Shown: in pieces, positions 16,759 to 24,922 of the stretch
Layout: every line of letters begins with the position of its first letter
Numbering within the stretch: position 1 is the first letter of the stretch
Assembly: GCF_002855495.1 (NCBI RefSeq)
Contig: NZ_PKRO01000001.1
Location: forward strand, 124,001-188,000
Direction of reading: 5' to 3'
Source: Porphyrobacter sp. TH134
Lineage (GTDB): Bacteria; Pseudomonadota; Alphaproteobacteria; Sphingomonadales; Sphingomonadaceae
Length of the DNA stretch: 64,000 bases
Position numbers and translations under genes: made by a program
The notes under the pieces: generated by a model
What the model was told of the DNA's origin: nothing
Seen by the model: the letters and a program-made list of their open reading frames with translations, nothing else
Databases searched by the model: none

Positions 16759-17018
16759 CAGCCGCCCGAGACTGGCGGAAGGAAAGCGATCTCATCGCCA
16801 TGCCGCGCGATAAGCCCTTCACGGTCGGCAAGCACCTCACCGTTAAGCGCGACCTTCACGCGCTCATCACGGACGGCATCGGCAAGACCTTCACGGACAT
16901 GATCGTCCAGCAAGGCGAGGATATCCGGCCAATCAAGGTCGCCTGAACTTGAAACGAACTGGCTTTCGGATTTGCCCGCCGCATCCGCGAGCCTTCCGAG
17001 ATAGACAATCCGGATCAT
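16758..17018 (-). CDS. moaD: Molybdopterin synthase sulfur-carrier subunit MoaD
   Basis: An 86-residue ubiquitin-fold protein ending in PPVSGG, the C-terminal Gly-Gly that is thiocarboxylated and delivers sulfur to MoaE's substrate. The core has VKVALNGEVLADREGL and HGDEIAFLPP. It lies directly upstream of moaE and is separated from moaA by a 103-base inverted repeat element, which probably does not end the transcript. Confidence 0.93.
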   Translation of the reverse strand: MIRIVYLGRLADAAGKSESQFVSSSGDLDWPDILALLDDHVREGLADAVRDERVKVALNGEVLADREGLIARHGDEIAFLPPVSGG

Positions 17019-17031
17019 GGCTCGCCGCCCT

Positions 17032-17134
17032 CGTCATTGCGAGGAGCCGCAGGCGACGCGGCAATCCATGGATTTCCCGTGTTCCCAGAGGCCATCCTCG
17101 GTCCATGGATTGCTTCGCTACGCTCGCAATGACG
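17032..17134. repeat. Inverted-pair palindromic repeat, family B copy 1
   Basis: A 40-base arm at 17032-17071 (from CGTCATTGCGAGGAGCCGCA to GCAATCCATGG) and an inverted partner at 17103-17134 (CCATGGATTGCTTCGCTACG to GCAATGACG) flank about 30 bases. A second pair at 53745-53845 shares both outer ends. The element sits inside the moaA-moaD interval of an operon. Confidence 0.85.
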
Positions 17135-17144
17135 ACGCATGACG

Positions 17145-18212
17145 TCAGCCTCCCGTCATCGACATGTGCCGCGCCAGCGCCGGATCGGCCCCGCGCGTAT
17201 CCATGCGGAAGTGGTGCTTTTCGGGCTTGATCCGCAGCGCCTCGTCCAGCGCAGCGGCGAGGTTCGCTTCGGGCGCGTCTGACCGCAGCGCCGCGCGCAG
17301 GTCCACCCGCTCACCCCCGCCAAGGCAGGGGTAAAGCTGGCCGGTCGCCGTGACCCGCAAACGGTTGCAGCCGCTACAGAAATTGTTGGTATGCGGCGTG
17401 ATCAGGCCCAGCCGGCCGCCAGTCTCCGCCACCTCGACATAGCGCGCGGGGCCGCCGGTGGAAAAGGCGAGCGGGTTCAGCGTCCAGCGCTGCGCCAAGG
17501 CGGCCTCGACCGCATCGAGCGGCAGATACTGGTCGAGCCGCTCTTCCTCGACATCGCCCAGCGGCATGACCTCGATCAGGGTCACATCATGGCCGTGGGA
17601 ATGGCCCCACGCGATCAGATCGGGCAGTTCATCCGCGTTCACGCCCTTCAGTGCGACAGCGTTGAGCTTCACCTTGAGGCCCGCTGCCTTGGCCGCTGCG
17701 ATGCCTTCGAGCACCTGCGGCAGGCTGTCACGCCGGGTCAGTTGCGCAAACTTGGCCCGGTCCAGCGTATCGAGCGACACATTGACCCGCCGCACGCCTG
17801 CGCGCGCCAGCGCATCGGCATGGGCGGCCAGCTGGGTGCCGTTGGTGGTCAGCGTCAGTTCCGCCAGATCATGCCCCAGCCTGCGGCCCAGCGCGGTAAA
17901 CAGATCGATGATGTCGCGCCGCACCAGCGGCTCGCCGCCGGTGATACGGATCTTGGTCACGCCGCGCGCGATGAAGCCGGTGGCAAGATCATAAAGCTCC
18001 TCAAGGCTGAGGACGTCCTTCTTGGGCAGGAAGGTCATGCGTTCGGGCATGCAATAGGAACAGCGCAGATCGCAGCGATCCGTGACCGAGAGGCGCAGAT
18101 AGGTGATGCGGCGCTGAAAACTGTCGACCAGCGGCGGCGCGCTGTCTGCCGCGTCGCGCAGCACGATCAGGTCGGGTTGGCGGGATGGGGGGCGCGGCAC
18201 ATTGTCATTCAT
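17145..18212 (-). CDS. moaA: GTP 3',8-cyclase MoaA (radical SAM)
   Basis: MoaA rearranges GTP with S-adenosylmethionine radical chemistry, the first step of molybdenum-cofactor synthesis. The N-terminal 4Fe-4S motif is C-x3-C-x2-C (CDLRCSYCM, near residue 53). The C-terminal cluster is CSGCNRLRVTATGQLYPC, and the protein ends with the essential Gly-Gly (MSMTGG). RITGGEPLVRRDI is the SAM-binding GGEP. The ATG at 18212 is preferred to a TTG at 18221; it overlaps the upstream gene by eight bases. Confidence 0.95.
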   Translation of the reverse strand: MNDNVPRPPSRQPDLIVLRDAADSAPPLVDSFQRRITYLRLSVTDRCDLRCSYCMPERMTFLPKKDVLSLEELYDLATGFIARGVTKIRITGGEPLVRRDIIDLFTALGRRLGHDLAELTLTTNGTQLAAHADALARAGVRRVNVSLDTLDRAKFAQLTRRDSLPQVLEGIAAAKAAGLKVKLNAVALKGVNADELPDLIAWGHSHGHDVTLIEVMPLGDVEEERLDQYLPLDAVEAALAQRWTLNPLAFSTGGPARYVEVAETGGRLGLITPHTNNFCSGCNRLRVTATGQLYPCLGGGERVDLRAALRSDAPEANLAAALDEALRIKPEKHHFRMDTRGADPALARHMSMTGG

Positions 18213-18522
18213 GGCACACAAGATACTGCCCTGTCAGCCCAGGCGCATCTGACAAAAAGCGTAACGTCGCATCGCGCGCCGCGCCCGGCAGGCCTGCAAC
18301 CACATTGACCCGCTTGGGTGTCACTTCGCGTGCCAGATCGCGCGCCAGCGCAAGGCGCCAGTCGCGGTGGTCGTGCGGCGCGGGCGGCAGGATGATCGTG
18401 AGCGCGGTGGTCTGCGCCTCGGCCAGCACCGCGCGTGCCGCTTCAAGGTGGAAGGCCATGAACGCGCCTGCCGCATCCAGCGCCTGGTCGGGCAGCAATC
18501 CGACCTCGATGTGCCGCATCAT
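18205..18522 (-). CDS. Small Rossmann-like protein of unknown function in the folB-moaA operon
   Basis: A 105-residue product from ATG 18522 (MMRHIEVGLLPDQALDAAGA), four bases after folB. Two beta-alpha units are visible: TALTIILPPAPHDHRDWRLA, then ARDLAREVTPKRVNVVAGLP. The pattern suits a truncated Rossmann domain without a clear nucleotide-binding glycine loop. The longer frame back to 18639 overlaps folB and is rejected. Its position suggests a pterin-related or moco-related role, but that is only context. Confidence 0.6.
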   Translation of the reverse strand: MMRHIEVGLLPDQALDAAGAFMAFHLEAARAVLAEAQTTALTIILPPAPHDHRDWRLALARDLAREVTPKRVNVVAGLPGAARDATLRFLSDAPGLTGQYLVCHE

Positions 18523-18526
18523 ACCC

Positions 18527-18913
18527 TTACGCCCCGTGGGCCGCAGGCCGTTCGCGGTGGAGAGTAATGCCGATCTGCTCGTCCGCTTCGGCAATCGCCA
18601 GCTTGACGATCTTGACCGTGACAGCCTGCACCTTGGCATCCTGCACGAACAGGGTCGCGCAGATGTGATCGGCGACCGCTTCGATCAGTTTGAAATGTAC
18701 GCCCTGCGGCAAGCCGCCGCTGGCTGCGAACTTCAAATCCATGTAATTCTTGGATGCATCCAGCGGCGTGTCGGGATCATAGCGATCGGCCAGCGTGTAG
18801 CGCGCCGCGATCGAAATGCGCAGCGGCTGCGGTTTGCCCGTCTCTTCGGAATAAATCCCGGTCAGGACATCGACGAGCAGATCATTAACTTCAAGGGTCA
18901 GCGAATCGGTCAT
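18527..18913 (-). CDS. folB: Dihydroneopterin aldolase FolB-like
   Basis: FolB cleaves dihydroneopterin to hydroxymethyl-dihydropterin and glycolaldehyde in folate synthesis. The 128-residue product has the family topology: VNDLLVDVLTGIYSEETGKP at the N-terminus, then the conserved helix with HFKLIEAVADHICATLF and VTVKIVKL near the end. The Glu-Glu pair in YSEETGKPQPL matches the family segment. It is the first gene of a folB-Rossmann-moaA-moaD-moaE run, where folate and molybdopterin synthesis share pterin chemistry. Confidence 0.83.
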   Translation of the reverse strand: MTDSLTLEVNDLLVDVLTGIYSEETGKPQPLRISIAARYTLADRYDPDTPLDASKNYMDLKFAASGGLPQGVHFKLIEAVADHICATLFVQDAKVQAVTVKIVKLAIAEADEQIGITLHRERPAAHGA

Positions 18914-18935
18914 GGCGGGGCCTTAGAGCATCGCG

Positions 18936-18960
18936 CCGAAAAGTGGGCAGCGGTTTTCGG
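18936..18960. repeat. CCGAAAAGTGGG-type hairpin repeat
   Basis: CCGAAAA (18936-18942) and TTTTCGG (18954-18960) form a 7-bp stem around GTGGGCAGCGG. The same word with GTGGGAACCGG in the loop is a widespread intergenic repeat in alphaproteobacteria, from memory. It lies between the folB start and the methyltransferase stop, both minus strand, and may act as a partial terminator of the long cta-thrC transcript. Confidence 0.55.
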
Positions 18961-18985
18961 CTTCCCGCGAGCGATGCGGCGGCCG

Positions 18986-19888
18986 CTAAGCGGGATTGCT
19001 CCAGCGCGCGAAGATGGCGGTGGGCAGCAGGCGCGCGCCCCCATGCTCTGCGGCATCCGCTTCGCGCACCGCCAGATCGCCGTGTTCGATCTGCCCCGGC
19101 AGCCCGCTGAGCGCCTCGGCCAGCAGGCCCGCAATCGCAAGGCTGCTCATCCGCACAGCATAAACGGTGAGGAACAGGAACCGGCTATCGCTGTCCAGCA
19201 GCTTGGCGCAGTCGGCGATCAGGCCGGGCAGATGTTCTTCCAGCCGCCAAACCTCCCCATCCGGCCCGCGCCCGAATTTGGGGGGATCGAGAATGATCCC
19301 GTCGTAGCGCTTGCCCCGCCGCACCTCGCGCGCGGTGAATTTGGCCGCATCGTCGGTCAGCCAGCGGACCGGGCGATCCTCCATGCCGGACAGGGCAGCG
19401 TTGTCGCGCGCCTGTGCCACGGATTTCTTGGACGCATCGACATGGGTCACGCGCCCGTGCTGCGACAGGGCAAGGCTGCCGAGGCCGGTGTAACCGAACA
19501 GATTGAGCGTTTCAGCCTCGGTCATGCCCTCCAACTGCCCGCGCATCCAGTCCCACACCGGAGCCATGTCGGGGAAGAATTGCAGGTGGCGGAAGGGTGT
19601 GGGCCGCGCGGTGAAGCGCACATCGTTCCATGCCAGCGCCCAGCCTTCGTCAGGCACAGCACGCTCGAACTGCCAGCGTCCGCCGCCATCCTCGTCCGAG
19701 CCGGGGATGAACTCTGCGTCGGCGGGCCAACCGGCGCGGCGCGGCTGCCACATTGCCTGCGGTTCGGGGCGGATGAAGCTGTGGGGGCCAAACGCTTCCC
19801 ATTTGCGCCCAGCTCCGCTGTCGAGCAGGCGATAGGAATCCCACCCCTCGCAGGTCATCACCAGGGGTTGCTGGACGAGATCAGCCAT
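18986..19888 (-). CDS. RlmI-like class I SAM-dependent methyltransferase
   Basis: A 300-residue methyltransferase of the COG1092 type, related to 23S rRNA cytosine-C5 methyltransferase RlmI. The SAM pocket has LNLFGYTGLGSLALSQHG and THVDASKKSVAQARDNAAL. The catalytic loop is ILDPPKFGRGPDG, without the PUA domain found in full-length RlmI. Without the PUA domain the substrate may differ. Its ATG overlaps the thrC stop by one base (TGATG), so it is translationally coupled to thrC. Confidence 0.82.
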   Translation of the reverse strand: MADLVQQPLVMTCEGWDSYRLLDSGAGRKWEAFGPHSFIRPEPQAMWQPRRAGWPADAEFIPGSDEDGGGRWQFERAVPDEGWALAWNDVRFTARPTPFRHLQFFPDMAPVWDWMRGQLEGMTEAETLNLFGYTGLGSLALSQHGRVTHVDASKKSVAQARDNAALSGMEDRPVRWLTDDAAKFTAREVRRGKRYDGIILDPPKFGRGPDGEVWRLEEHLPGLIADCAKLLDSDSRFLFLTVYAVRMSSLAIAGLLAEALSGLPGQIEHGDLAVREADAAEHGGARLLPTAIFARWSNPA

Positions 19889-21315
19889 CAGACCGCGCTG
19901 GTCGAAGCCGCGCTCGTTCCGGCAGCATGGCCCAGCACATGGTCGCGGGTGGCGGCGTAATCGCCGGCGATTTCAACAAAGCTCTCCTCGCGCCCGAACA
20001 GGTCGCCCACGCGCGCGGGCAAGCCGGGACGCACGCCAATCGCGCGCTCCACCGCATCGGGGAACTTGGCAGGGTGCGCCGTCGCCAGCGTGACAATCGG
20101 CACGCCTGACGGCAGGCTGGCTGCCACTGCCTGCGCGCAGTGCAGGCCCACGCCCGTGTGTGGGTCGATCACCTGCCCGGCAGCGCGGTACGCCCATTGC
20201 AGCGCGCGCGCGGTTTCGGTCTGATCGGCGCGGGCGCTCGTGAACAGGGCGGCAGCGCCCTGCGCCTGTGCGTTGGTAAGGGTCATCGCCTTGCTGGCTT
20301 CAAAGGCGCGCATCTGTTCAGCCATGGCGGTGCCATCGCGGCCACCAGCGTCAAACAGCAAGCGTTCAAAATTGGAGGACACCTGAATGTCCATCGACGG
20401 CGTGATCGTTTGCGTGACGCCGCCTGCCGAATAATCGCCGCTCGACAGTGCGCGGTGGAGAATGTCGTTGATGTTGGTGGCAACAATCAGCTTTTCGATG
20501 GGCAGACCCATTTTCGCTGCAACATAGCCTGCAAAGACATCGCCGAAATTTCCCGTCGGCACCGAATACGCCACTGTCCGGTCAGGCGCGCCGAGTTGCA
20601 GGGCGCTGGCAAAGTAATAGACCACCTGCGCCATCAACCGCGCCCAGTTGATCGAATTGACCGCGCCGAGATTGAGCGTCGTGGTCACTTGCCCGTCGTT
20701 GAACATCCGCTTCACGTGGGCCTGCGCATCATCGAAGCTGCCTTCGATCGCGAGGTTATGGACATTGGGTGCGCGCACCGTGGTCATCTGGCGGCGCTGC
20801 ACATCGCTGACCCGGCCTTTGGGGTGGAGCATGAAGATTTCGACCCGCTCAAGCCCGGCTACCGCCTGTATTGCGGCGGAGCCCGTGTCCCCGCTGGTCG
20901 CGCCGACAATTGTCAGGCGTTCATCGCGGCGAGCAAGGAAGGTCTCGAACAGGCGCCCCAGCAGTTGCAGCGCGACGTCCTTGAAAGCCAGTGTCGGGCC
21001 ATGGAACAGTTCGAGCAGCCAGTGCTGCGGATCAAGCTGCACCAGCGGCGCCACGGCAGCATGGCCGAAATCGCCATAGACCGCGTGGCAGATCGCCAGC
21101 AGTTCGTCCTCGGTCAGGCTGCCTGCGACAAAGGGCGCCATGATCCGCGCGGCCAGATCGGGATAGGCGAGCCCGCGCATGGCGCGAATCTCGTCCATGC
21201 TGAACTGCGGCCATTCGGCGGGCACATACAGCCCTCCGTCACTGGCCAGCCCCGCCAGCGTCACCCCTTCGAAATCGAGCGCGGGCGCGCTCCCCCTGGT
21301 CGATACGTATTGCAT
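19888..21315 (-). CDS. thrC: Threonine synthase ThrC
   Basis: ThrC converts O-phosphohomoserine to threonine with pyridoxal phosphate. The 475-residue product is the longer, fungal/proteobacterial class: MQYVSTRGSAPALDFEGVTL at the start, the PLP lysine in HGPTLAFKDVALQLLG near residue 113, the phosphate-binding ATSGDTGSAA, and NFGDVFAGYVAAKMGLPI. The ATG at 21315 is chosen over an upstream frame extension to 21393 because it gives the conserved N-terminus. It follows SURF1 by 11 bases at the 3' part of the cytochrome oxidase operon. Confidence 0.96.
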   Translation of the reverse strand: MQYVSTRGSAPALDFEGVTLAGLASDGGLYVPAEWPQFSMDEIRAMRGLAYPDLAARIMAPFVAGSLTEDELLAICHAVYGDFGHAAVAPLVQLDPQHWLLELFHGPTLAFKDVALQLLGRLFETFLARRDERLTIVGATSGDTGSAAIQAVAGLERVEIFMLHPKGRVSDVQRRQMTTVRAPNVHNLAIEGSFDDAQAHVKRMFNDGQVTTTLNLGAVNSINWARLMAQVVYYFASALQLGAPDRTVAYSVPTGNFGDVFAGYVAAKMGLPIEKLIVATNINDILHRALSSGDYSAGGVTQTITPSMDIQVSSNFERLLFDAGGRDGTAMAEQMRAFEASKAMTLTNAQAQGAAALFTSARADQTETARALQWAYRAAGQVIDPHTGVGLHCAQAVAASLPSGVPIVTLATAHPAKFPDAVERAIGVRPGLPARVGDLFGREESFVEIAGDYAATRDHVLGHAAGTSAASTSAV

Positions 21316-21326
21316 GGGGGCGCGAG

Positions 21327-21896
21327 TTAGCGCCCTCGCCGCCTTAATGCCAGCACGTAGATGACCAGCGCGGTGAGAGCGAAGAAGAACCACTGCCCCG
21401 CATAGGCCAAGTGGTTGTTGGGCAGGTCGCCGGGATCGGGCTTGGCCAGCGGTTCAAGCCCGGCTTGCGGCGTTTCTGCCACGAGCCGGATGGTGTCGCC
21501 ATAGCTGGCGATCCGGCCTGTCACCGGGCCGCCAGTCCAGCGCGGCGATTCGGGCGAGCGCGACCAGCCGATGGTAACGTCCGCCACGCCGCCGCCCGCA
21601 TGGTCACACCGCGCGACATGCACCCAGCCCGAACGGCCGGTGGCAGACTTGCCCGAAATCGGATCGATGCCTTGCACCGCCAGACAATCAATCGTTGTCC
21701 GGCGGAACATATCGCGCGCGTAATCCGCAGGCTTCGGCCATGGCACGACAGCGCTATCGCCCAGCGCCGTCTCGTACCGCGCGATCAGCGCTTCTTTCTC
21801 GGCCTTTCGCCCCAATTGCCATACGCCAAGTCCGATCATGGTGGCGACTGCGGCCACCACAATGATCGTTGCAAATATCGGCACGCGGCGGGTCAT
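21327..21896 (-). CDS. SURF1-family cytochrome oxidase assembly protein
   Basis: SURF1 helps insert heme a into subunit I of the oxidase. The 189-residue product has the two-helix layout: an N-terminal helix (PIFATIIVVAAVATMIGLGV) followed by WQLGRKAEKEALI, a periplasmic domain, and a C-terminal helix preceded by NNHLAYAGQWFFFALTALVI. It is shorter than the roughly 230-250 residues of many homologues but both signature ends are present. Its ATG overlaps the DUF983 stop by four bases. Confidence 0.9.
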   Translation of the reverse strand: MTRRVPIFATIIVVAAVATMIGLGVWQLGRKAEKEALIARYETALGDSAVVPWPKPADYARDMFRRTTIDCLAVQGIDPISGKSATGRSGWVHVARCDHAGGGVADVTIGWSRSPESPRWTGGPVTGRIASYGDTIRLVAETPQAGLEPLAKPDPGDLPNNHLAYAGQWFFFALTALVIYVLALRRRGR

Positions 21897-22267
21897 GGCT
21901 GCTGGGTTTCCTCGTATTGGTGATAGACCCACATGGTCTTGTAGAGCCTGAGGCCGAAGATGACGCTCACCACCGTCAACGGCCCCCAGAACAGAAAGCT
22001 CGCCCACAGCGGCGGCCTCAGCCACTCGTCCACACCGAGCGCGGCGAGGATCAGCACCAGCGCCAGCAGCATCGTGACGACGCCAACAAACCTGCCGCCA
22101 CGCTCCAGCGAACGAATATCCAGCCCGCAGTTCGCGCATTCATCCGCCAGCGCGGCAGGTGCGGCGAACAGCGTCTTGCCGCCGCACCGGGGACACAAAC
22201 CGGAAAGGGCAGCCGAGACTAATCCCGGCTGCCCTTTGTGTTCATTCGGACTTTCGCCCGACGTCAT
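21893..22267 (-). CDS. DUF983 membrane protein with N-terminal zinc ribbon
   Basis: A 124-residue protein with two C-x2-C pairs (CPRCGG near 24 and CANCG near 44) forming a small zinc ribbon. Two membrane helices follow at about residues 60-80 and 88-108, then a polar tail. DUF983 proteins are consistently found beside cytochrome oxidase genes in alphaproteobacteria; their role in assembly is not established. The ATG sits on the ctaE stop (TGATG) and the stop overlaps SURF1 (ATGA). Confidence 0.88.
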   Translation of the reverse strand: MTSGESPNEHKGQPGLVSAALSGLCPRCGGKTLFAAPAALADECANCGLDIRSLERGGRFVGVVTMLLALVLILAALGVDEWLRPPLWASFLFWGPLTVVSVIFGLRLYKTMWVYHQYEETQQP

Positions 22268-23139
22268 CAATGGAATTCAGCACCCCAGCCGCCCCATACA
22301 TAGATGGCCACGAACAGGAACAACCACACCACATCGACAAAGTGCCAGTACCATGCCGCCGCTTCGAAGCCGAAGTGCTGGCGCGGGGTAAAGTGGCCGA
22401 GATAGGTGCGATACAGGCAGACGCCGAGGAAGATCGTCCCCACCAGCACGTGGAAGCCGTGGAAGCCGGTCGCCATGTAGAAGGCGGAAGAATAGGTGTT
22501 GCCGCCAAAGCCGAAGGGTGCAGCGGCATATTCATAGGCCTGAATACAGCTGAACAGCGCGCCCAGCGCGATCGTTGCCCACAGGCCCTGCTTGAGGCCC
22601 TGACGGTCGCCATGGATCAGCGAATGGTGCGCCCAGGTGACCGTGGTGCCCGAACACAGCAGGATCAGCGTGTTGAGCAACGGCAGCGCGAAGGGATCGA
22701 GCACTTCCATGCCCGTGGGGATGAAAGCCGCAGCCGGTGCGCCTTCCTGACCGAACAGGCTGGTCGTGGTGCCAGCCACCGCGTCATAGGTCAGCGCGGT
22801 CGGGAACAGCGCGAAGTCGAAGAAGCTCCAGAACCACCCGACGAAGAACATCACTTCGGACGCGATGAACAGGATCATGCCGTAACGCATGTGCAGCTGA
22901 ACCACGGGCGTATGATCGCCGCGCTCGGCTTCGACCACGATGTTCTTGAACCACATGAAGAAGGTGGCGATCAGACCGGCGAGACCCGCCCACATGACGA
23001 TGCTGGCGGCGCTGCCGAACAGATCGGGGTGGAAGCTCAGCACCATTCCGCTGGTGAAGGTGAGCGCCGAAAACGAGCCGACCAGCGGCCAGATATCGGG
23101 TTCAAGGATGTGGTATTCGTGGTTTACTTTGCCAGCCAT
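22267..23139 (-). CDS. ctaE: Cytochrome c oxidase subunit III
   Basis: Subunit III of the aa3-type oxidase, a seven-helix protein that stabilises subunit I. The 290-residue product begins MAGKVNHEYHILEPDIWPLV, with the family segments SEVMFFVGWFWSFFD, LLCSGTTVTWAHHSLIHGDR, FGGNTYSSAFYMATGFHGFH (the helix IV core) and WHFVDVVWLFLFVAIYVWGG. It follows ctaG by 35 bases, the usual ctaB-ctaG-ctaE order. Confidence 0.97.
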   Translation of the reverse strand: MAGKVNHEYHILEPDIWPLVGSFSALTFTSGMVLSFHPDLFGSAASIVMWAGLAGLIATFFMWFKNIVVEAERGDHTPVVQLHMRYGMILFIASEVMFFVGWFWSFFDFALFPTALTYDAVAGTTTSLFGQEGAPAAAFIPTGMEVLDPFALPLLNTLILLCSGTTVTWAHHSLIHGDRQGLKQGLWATIALGALFSCIQAYEYAAAPFGFGGNTYSSAFYMATGFHGFHVLVGTIFLGVCLYRTYLGHFTPRQHFGFEAAAWYWHFVDVVWLFLFVAIYVWGGWGAEFH

Positions 23140-23174
23140 TGGTCGTTCCCGTCCCTGGGTTGTGCGTCAGATGG

Positions 23175-23774
23175 TCAATTGATGCCCGAGGCCGCCGGGT
23201 TTACCGGGTCCTTCGCGCGGTGAAAAGTATAGCTGAGCGTGATCTGTTCAACGCCGGCCATGTTCGGATCATCCAGCATCGCCGGATCGACGAAATACAG
23301 CACTGGCATGGTCACTTCCTGCCCGGGCTGCAACGTCTGCTCGGTAAAGCAGAAGCACTGGATCTTGTTGAAATACTTGCCCGCCTGTTCGGGCGTGACA
23401 TTGAACGTCGCCATCCCAGTGATCGGCTGATCGCTGTCGTTGCGGGCGGTATAGGTCGCGATGTCGCGTTCGCCGATGGTGACGGTGTCGGTCGCCTGGA
23501 CTGGGCGGAACGTCCACGGCATCCCCATCGCGCTGGTCCCGTCGAACCGGATCGAAATCTGCCGACCCGTTGCCAGAGTGGCCGCGCGGGCCGCGTCGCT
23601 TTCGGTTGCCTGCATCGTGGTTCCGCCAAAGCCGGTCACCTGACAGAACAACCGGTAGAGCGGAACCGAGGCATAGCCCAGCCCCAGCATCGCCAACGCG
23701 CCCGTAAAGGCGAGCGCCCCGGTCCGCAGATTGCGGCGGGCGGCATCATCCGAGACAGGCGGAAGCGTGGCCAT
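23175..23774 (-). CDS. ctaG: Cytochrome c oxidase assembly protein CtaG (Cox11)
   Basis: CtaG delivers copper to the CuB site of subunit I. The 199-residue product has one N-terminal helix (GALAFTGALAMLGLGYASVP) and a periplasmic immunoglobulin-like domain. This carries the copper-binding CFCF motif in FNKIQCFCFTEQTLQPG and the terminal LSYTFHRAKDP. The ATG at 23774 coincides with the stop of the 43-residue gene (TGATG). The longer frame to 23963 has no support. Confidence 0.95.
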   Translation of the reverse strand: MATLPPVSDDAARRNLRTGALAFTGALAMLGLGYASVPLYRLFCQVTGFGGTTMQATESDAARAATLATGRQISIRFDGTSAMGMPWTFRPVQATDTVTIGERDIATYTARNDSDQPITGMATFNVTPEQAGKYFNKIQCFCFTEQTLQPGQEVTMPVLYFVDPAMLDDPNMAGVEQITLSYTFHRAKDPVNPAASGIN

Positions 23775-23905
23775 CAGCCCGGATCCCCGATCCGCACGAT
23801 GGTGATCGCATAGAACAACAGCACGAAAAACAGCAACGTGCCTGCCACAACCCAATTGCGCGCCTTGCGGCGGCGCAGGAATTCGCGTTCCTCTTCGGGG
23901 GTCAT
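23774..23905 (-). CDS. 43-residue single-helix membrane protein between ctaB and ctaG
   Basis: ATG at 23905 to TGA at 23776-23774 encodes 43 residues: a charged start ([17 protein letters not shown]) and one helix ([20 protein letters not shown]), ending RIGDPG. It overlaps ctaB by four bases (ATGA) and ctaG by one-base TGATG coupling, so it is embedded in the operon. Short membrane proteins are found at this position in other alphaproteobacterial oxidase operons, from memory; a subunit or assembly role is likely but unproven. It is below usual ORF length cut-offs. Confidence 0.85.
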   Translation of the reverse strand: MTPEEEREFLRRRKARNWVVAGTLLFFVLLFYAITIVRIGDPG

Positions 23906-24834
23906 GCGATCCACCCCTGATAGGCCGCAACCCGGTCTGCCACGAGCGCGGCGAAGAGCACAAAGAGGTAGACGATCGAGAACTTGAACAGCGCCTTTTC
24001 GGGCGTCATGGCGTCAGTTTCGGCCCGCATCCGGGTGAACACCGGCATCGCCAGCACCACGAACAACGCGCTGAGCACGACCGCGACCGAGCCATAAATC
24101 CAGCTCGTCCCGCCAATATACCACGGCGCAATCGCAATCGGTGCGAGCAGCAGGGTGTAGATCATGATCTGACGGCGGGTCACCTTCTCGCCTGCCACCA
24201 CCGGCAGCATCGGAATACCCACCTTGGCGTAATCCGACTGCACGAACAGCGCGAGCGCCCAGAAATGCGGAGGCGTCCAGAAGAAGATGATCGCGAACAG
24301 CAGGATCGGCATCGCGGTAATCTCGCCCGTGACCGCGACCCAGCCGATCAGCGGCGGAAACGCGCCTGCACCGCCACCGATCACGATGTTCTGCGGGGTG
24401 CGCGGCTTCAGCCACATGGTGTAGATGACAGCGTAATAGATAATCGCGCCAAACAGCAGCGCTGCCGCCAGCCAGCCGATGGCAACACCCATCAGCCCGA
24501 CCGAGACCGCCGACAGGAAAATGCCGAAATCGCGCGCATCCTCGCGCCGCATCCGCCCACCGGGCAGAGGGCGGCTCATGGTGCGCTTCATTCCGGCGTC
24601 GATATCGGCTTCCCACCACATGTTGAGCGCCGCAGAGCCGCCTGCGCCCATCGCAATCGCGAGGATCGCGGTGAAACCAAGCACCGGATGGATTGTGCCG
24701 GGGGCCGCCAGCACGCCGCAGATCGCGGTGAAGATCACCAGCGTCATCACCCGCGGCTTGGTCAGGGTGAAGAAATCACGCCATTCCGTCGGGAGCGTCG
24801 CAGTGGTCTGAGATGCTGTGCTTGCCATTGTCAT
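23902..24834 (-). CDS. ctaB: Protoheme IX farnesyltransferase CtaB
   Basis: CtaB attaches a farnesyl group to heme b to make heme o, the precursor of heme a for the oxidase. The 310-residue product is a UbiA-family prenyltransferase with aspartate-rich motifs [20 protein letters not shown] near residue 80 and a second in the loop after [20 protein letters not shown]. About eight further membrane helices follow. The ATG at 24834 is preceded by GGAACACAA; an ATG six bases later is equally possible. Confidence 0.96.
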   Translation of the reverse strand: MTMASTASQTTATLPTEWRDFFTLTKPRVMTLVIFTAICGVLAAPGTIHPVLGFTAILAIAMGAGGSAALNMWWEADIDAGMKRTMSRPLPGGRMRREDARDFGIFLSAVSVGLMGVAIGWLAAALLFGAIIYYAVIYTMWLKPRTPQNIVIGGGAGAFPPLIGWVAVTGEITAMPILLFAIIFFWTPPHFWALALFVQSDYAKVGIPMLPVVAGEKVTRRQIMIYTLLLAPIAIAPWYIGGTSWIYGSVAVVLSALFVVLAMPVFTRMRAETDAMTPEKALFKFSIVYLFVLFAALVADRVAAYQGWIA

Positions 24835-24851
24835 TTGTGTTCCATCGGCAA

Positions 24852-24877
24852 GGAGCGCGGGCACCGGCCCGCGCTCC
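24852..24877 (-). promoter_or_regulatory. Strong stem-loop between ctaD and ctaB
   Basis: GGAGCGCGGGC (24852-24862) and GCCCGCGCTCC (24867-24877) form a perfect 11-bp stem with a four-base loop in the 88-base gap between ctaD and ctaB. There is no T run after it on the minus strand, so full termination is unlikely. It more likely slows exonucleases and keeps ctaC-ctaD mRNA more abundant than the downstream assembly genes. Confidence 0.65.
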
Positions 24878-24922
24878 CCCGTTTGCTTATGCTCCGGTAC
24901 AGGAGCCGATCATGCCCCGCCC

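Noticed and set aside
18185..19960. 591-codon plus-strand frame across folB and the RlmI-like gene
   Set aside because: Spans several coupled minus-strand genes and has no recognisable domain.
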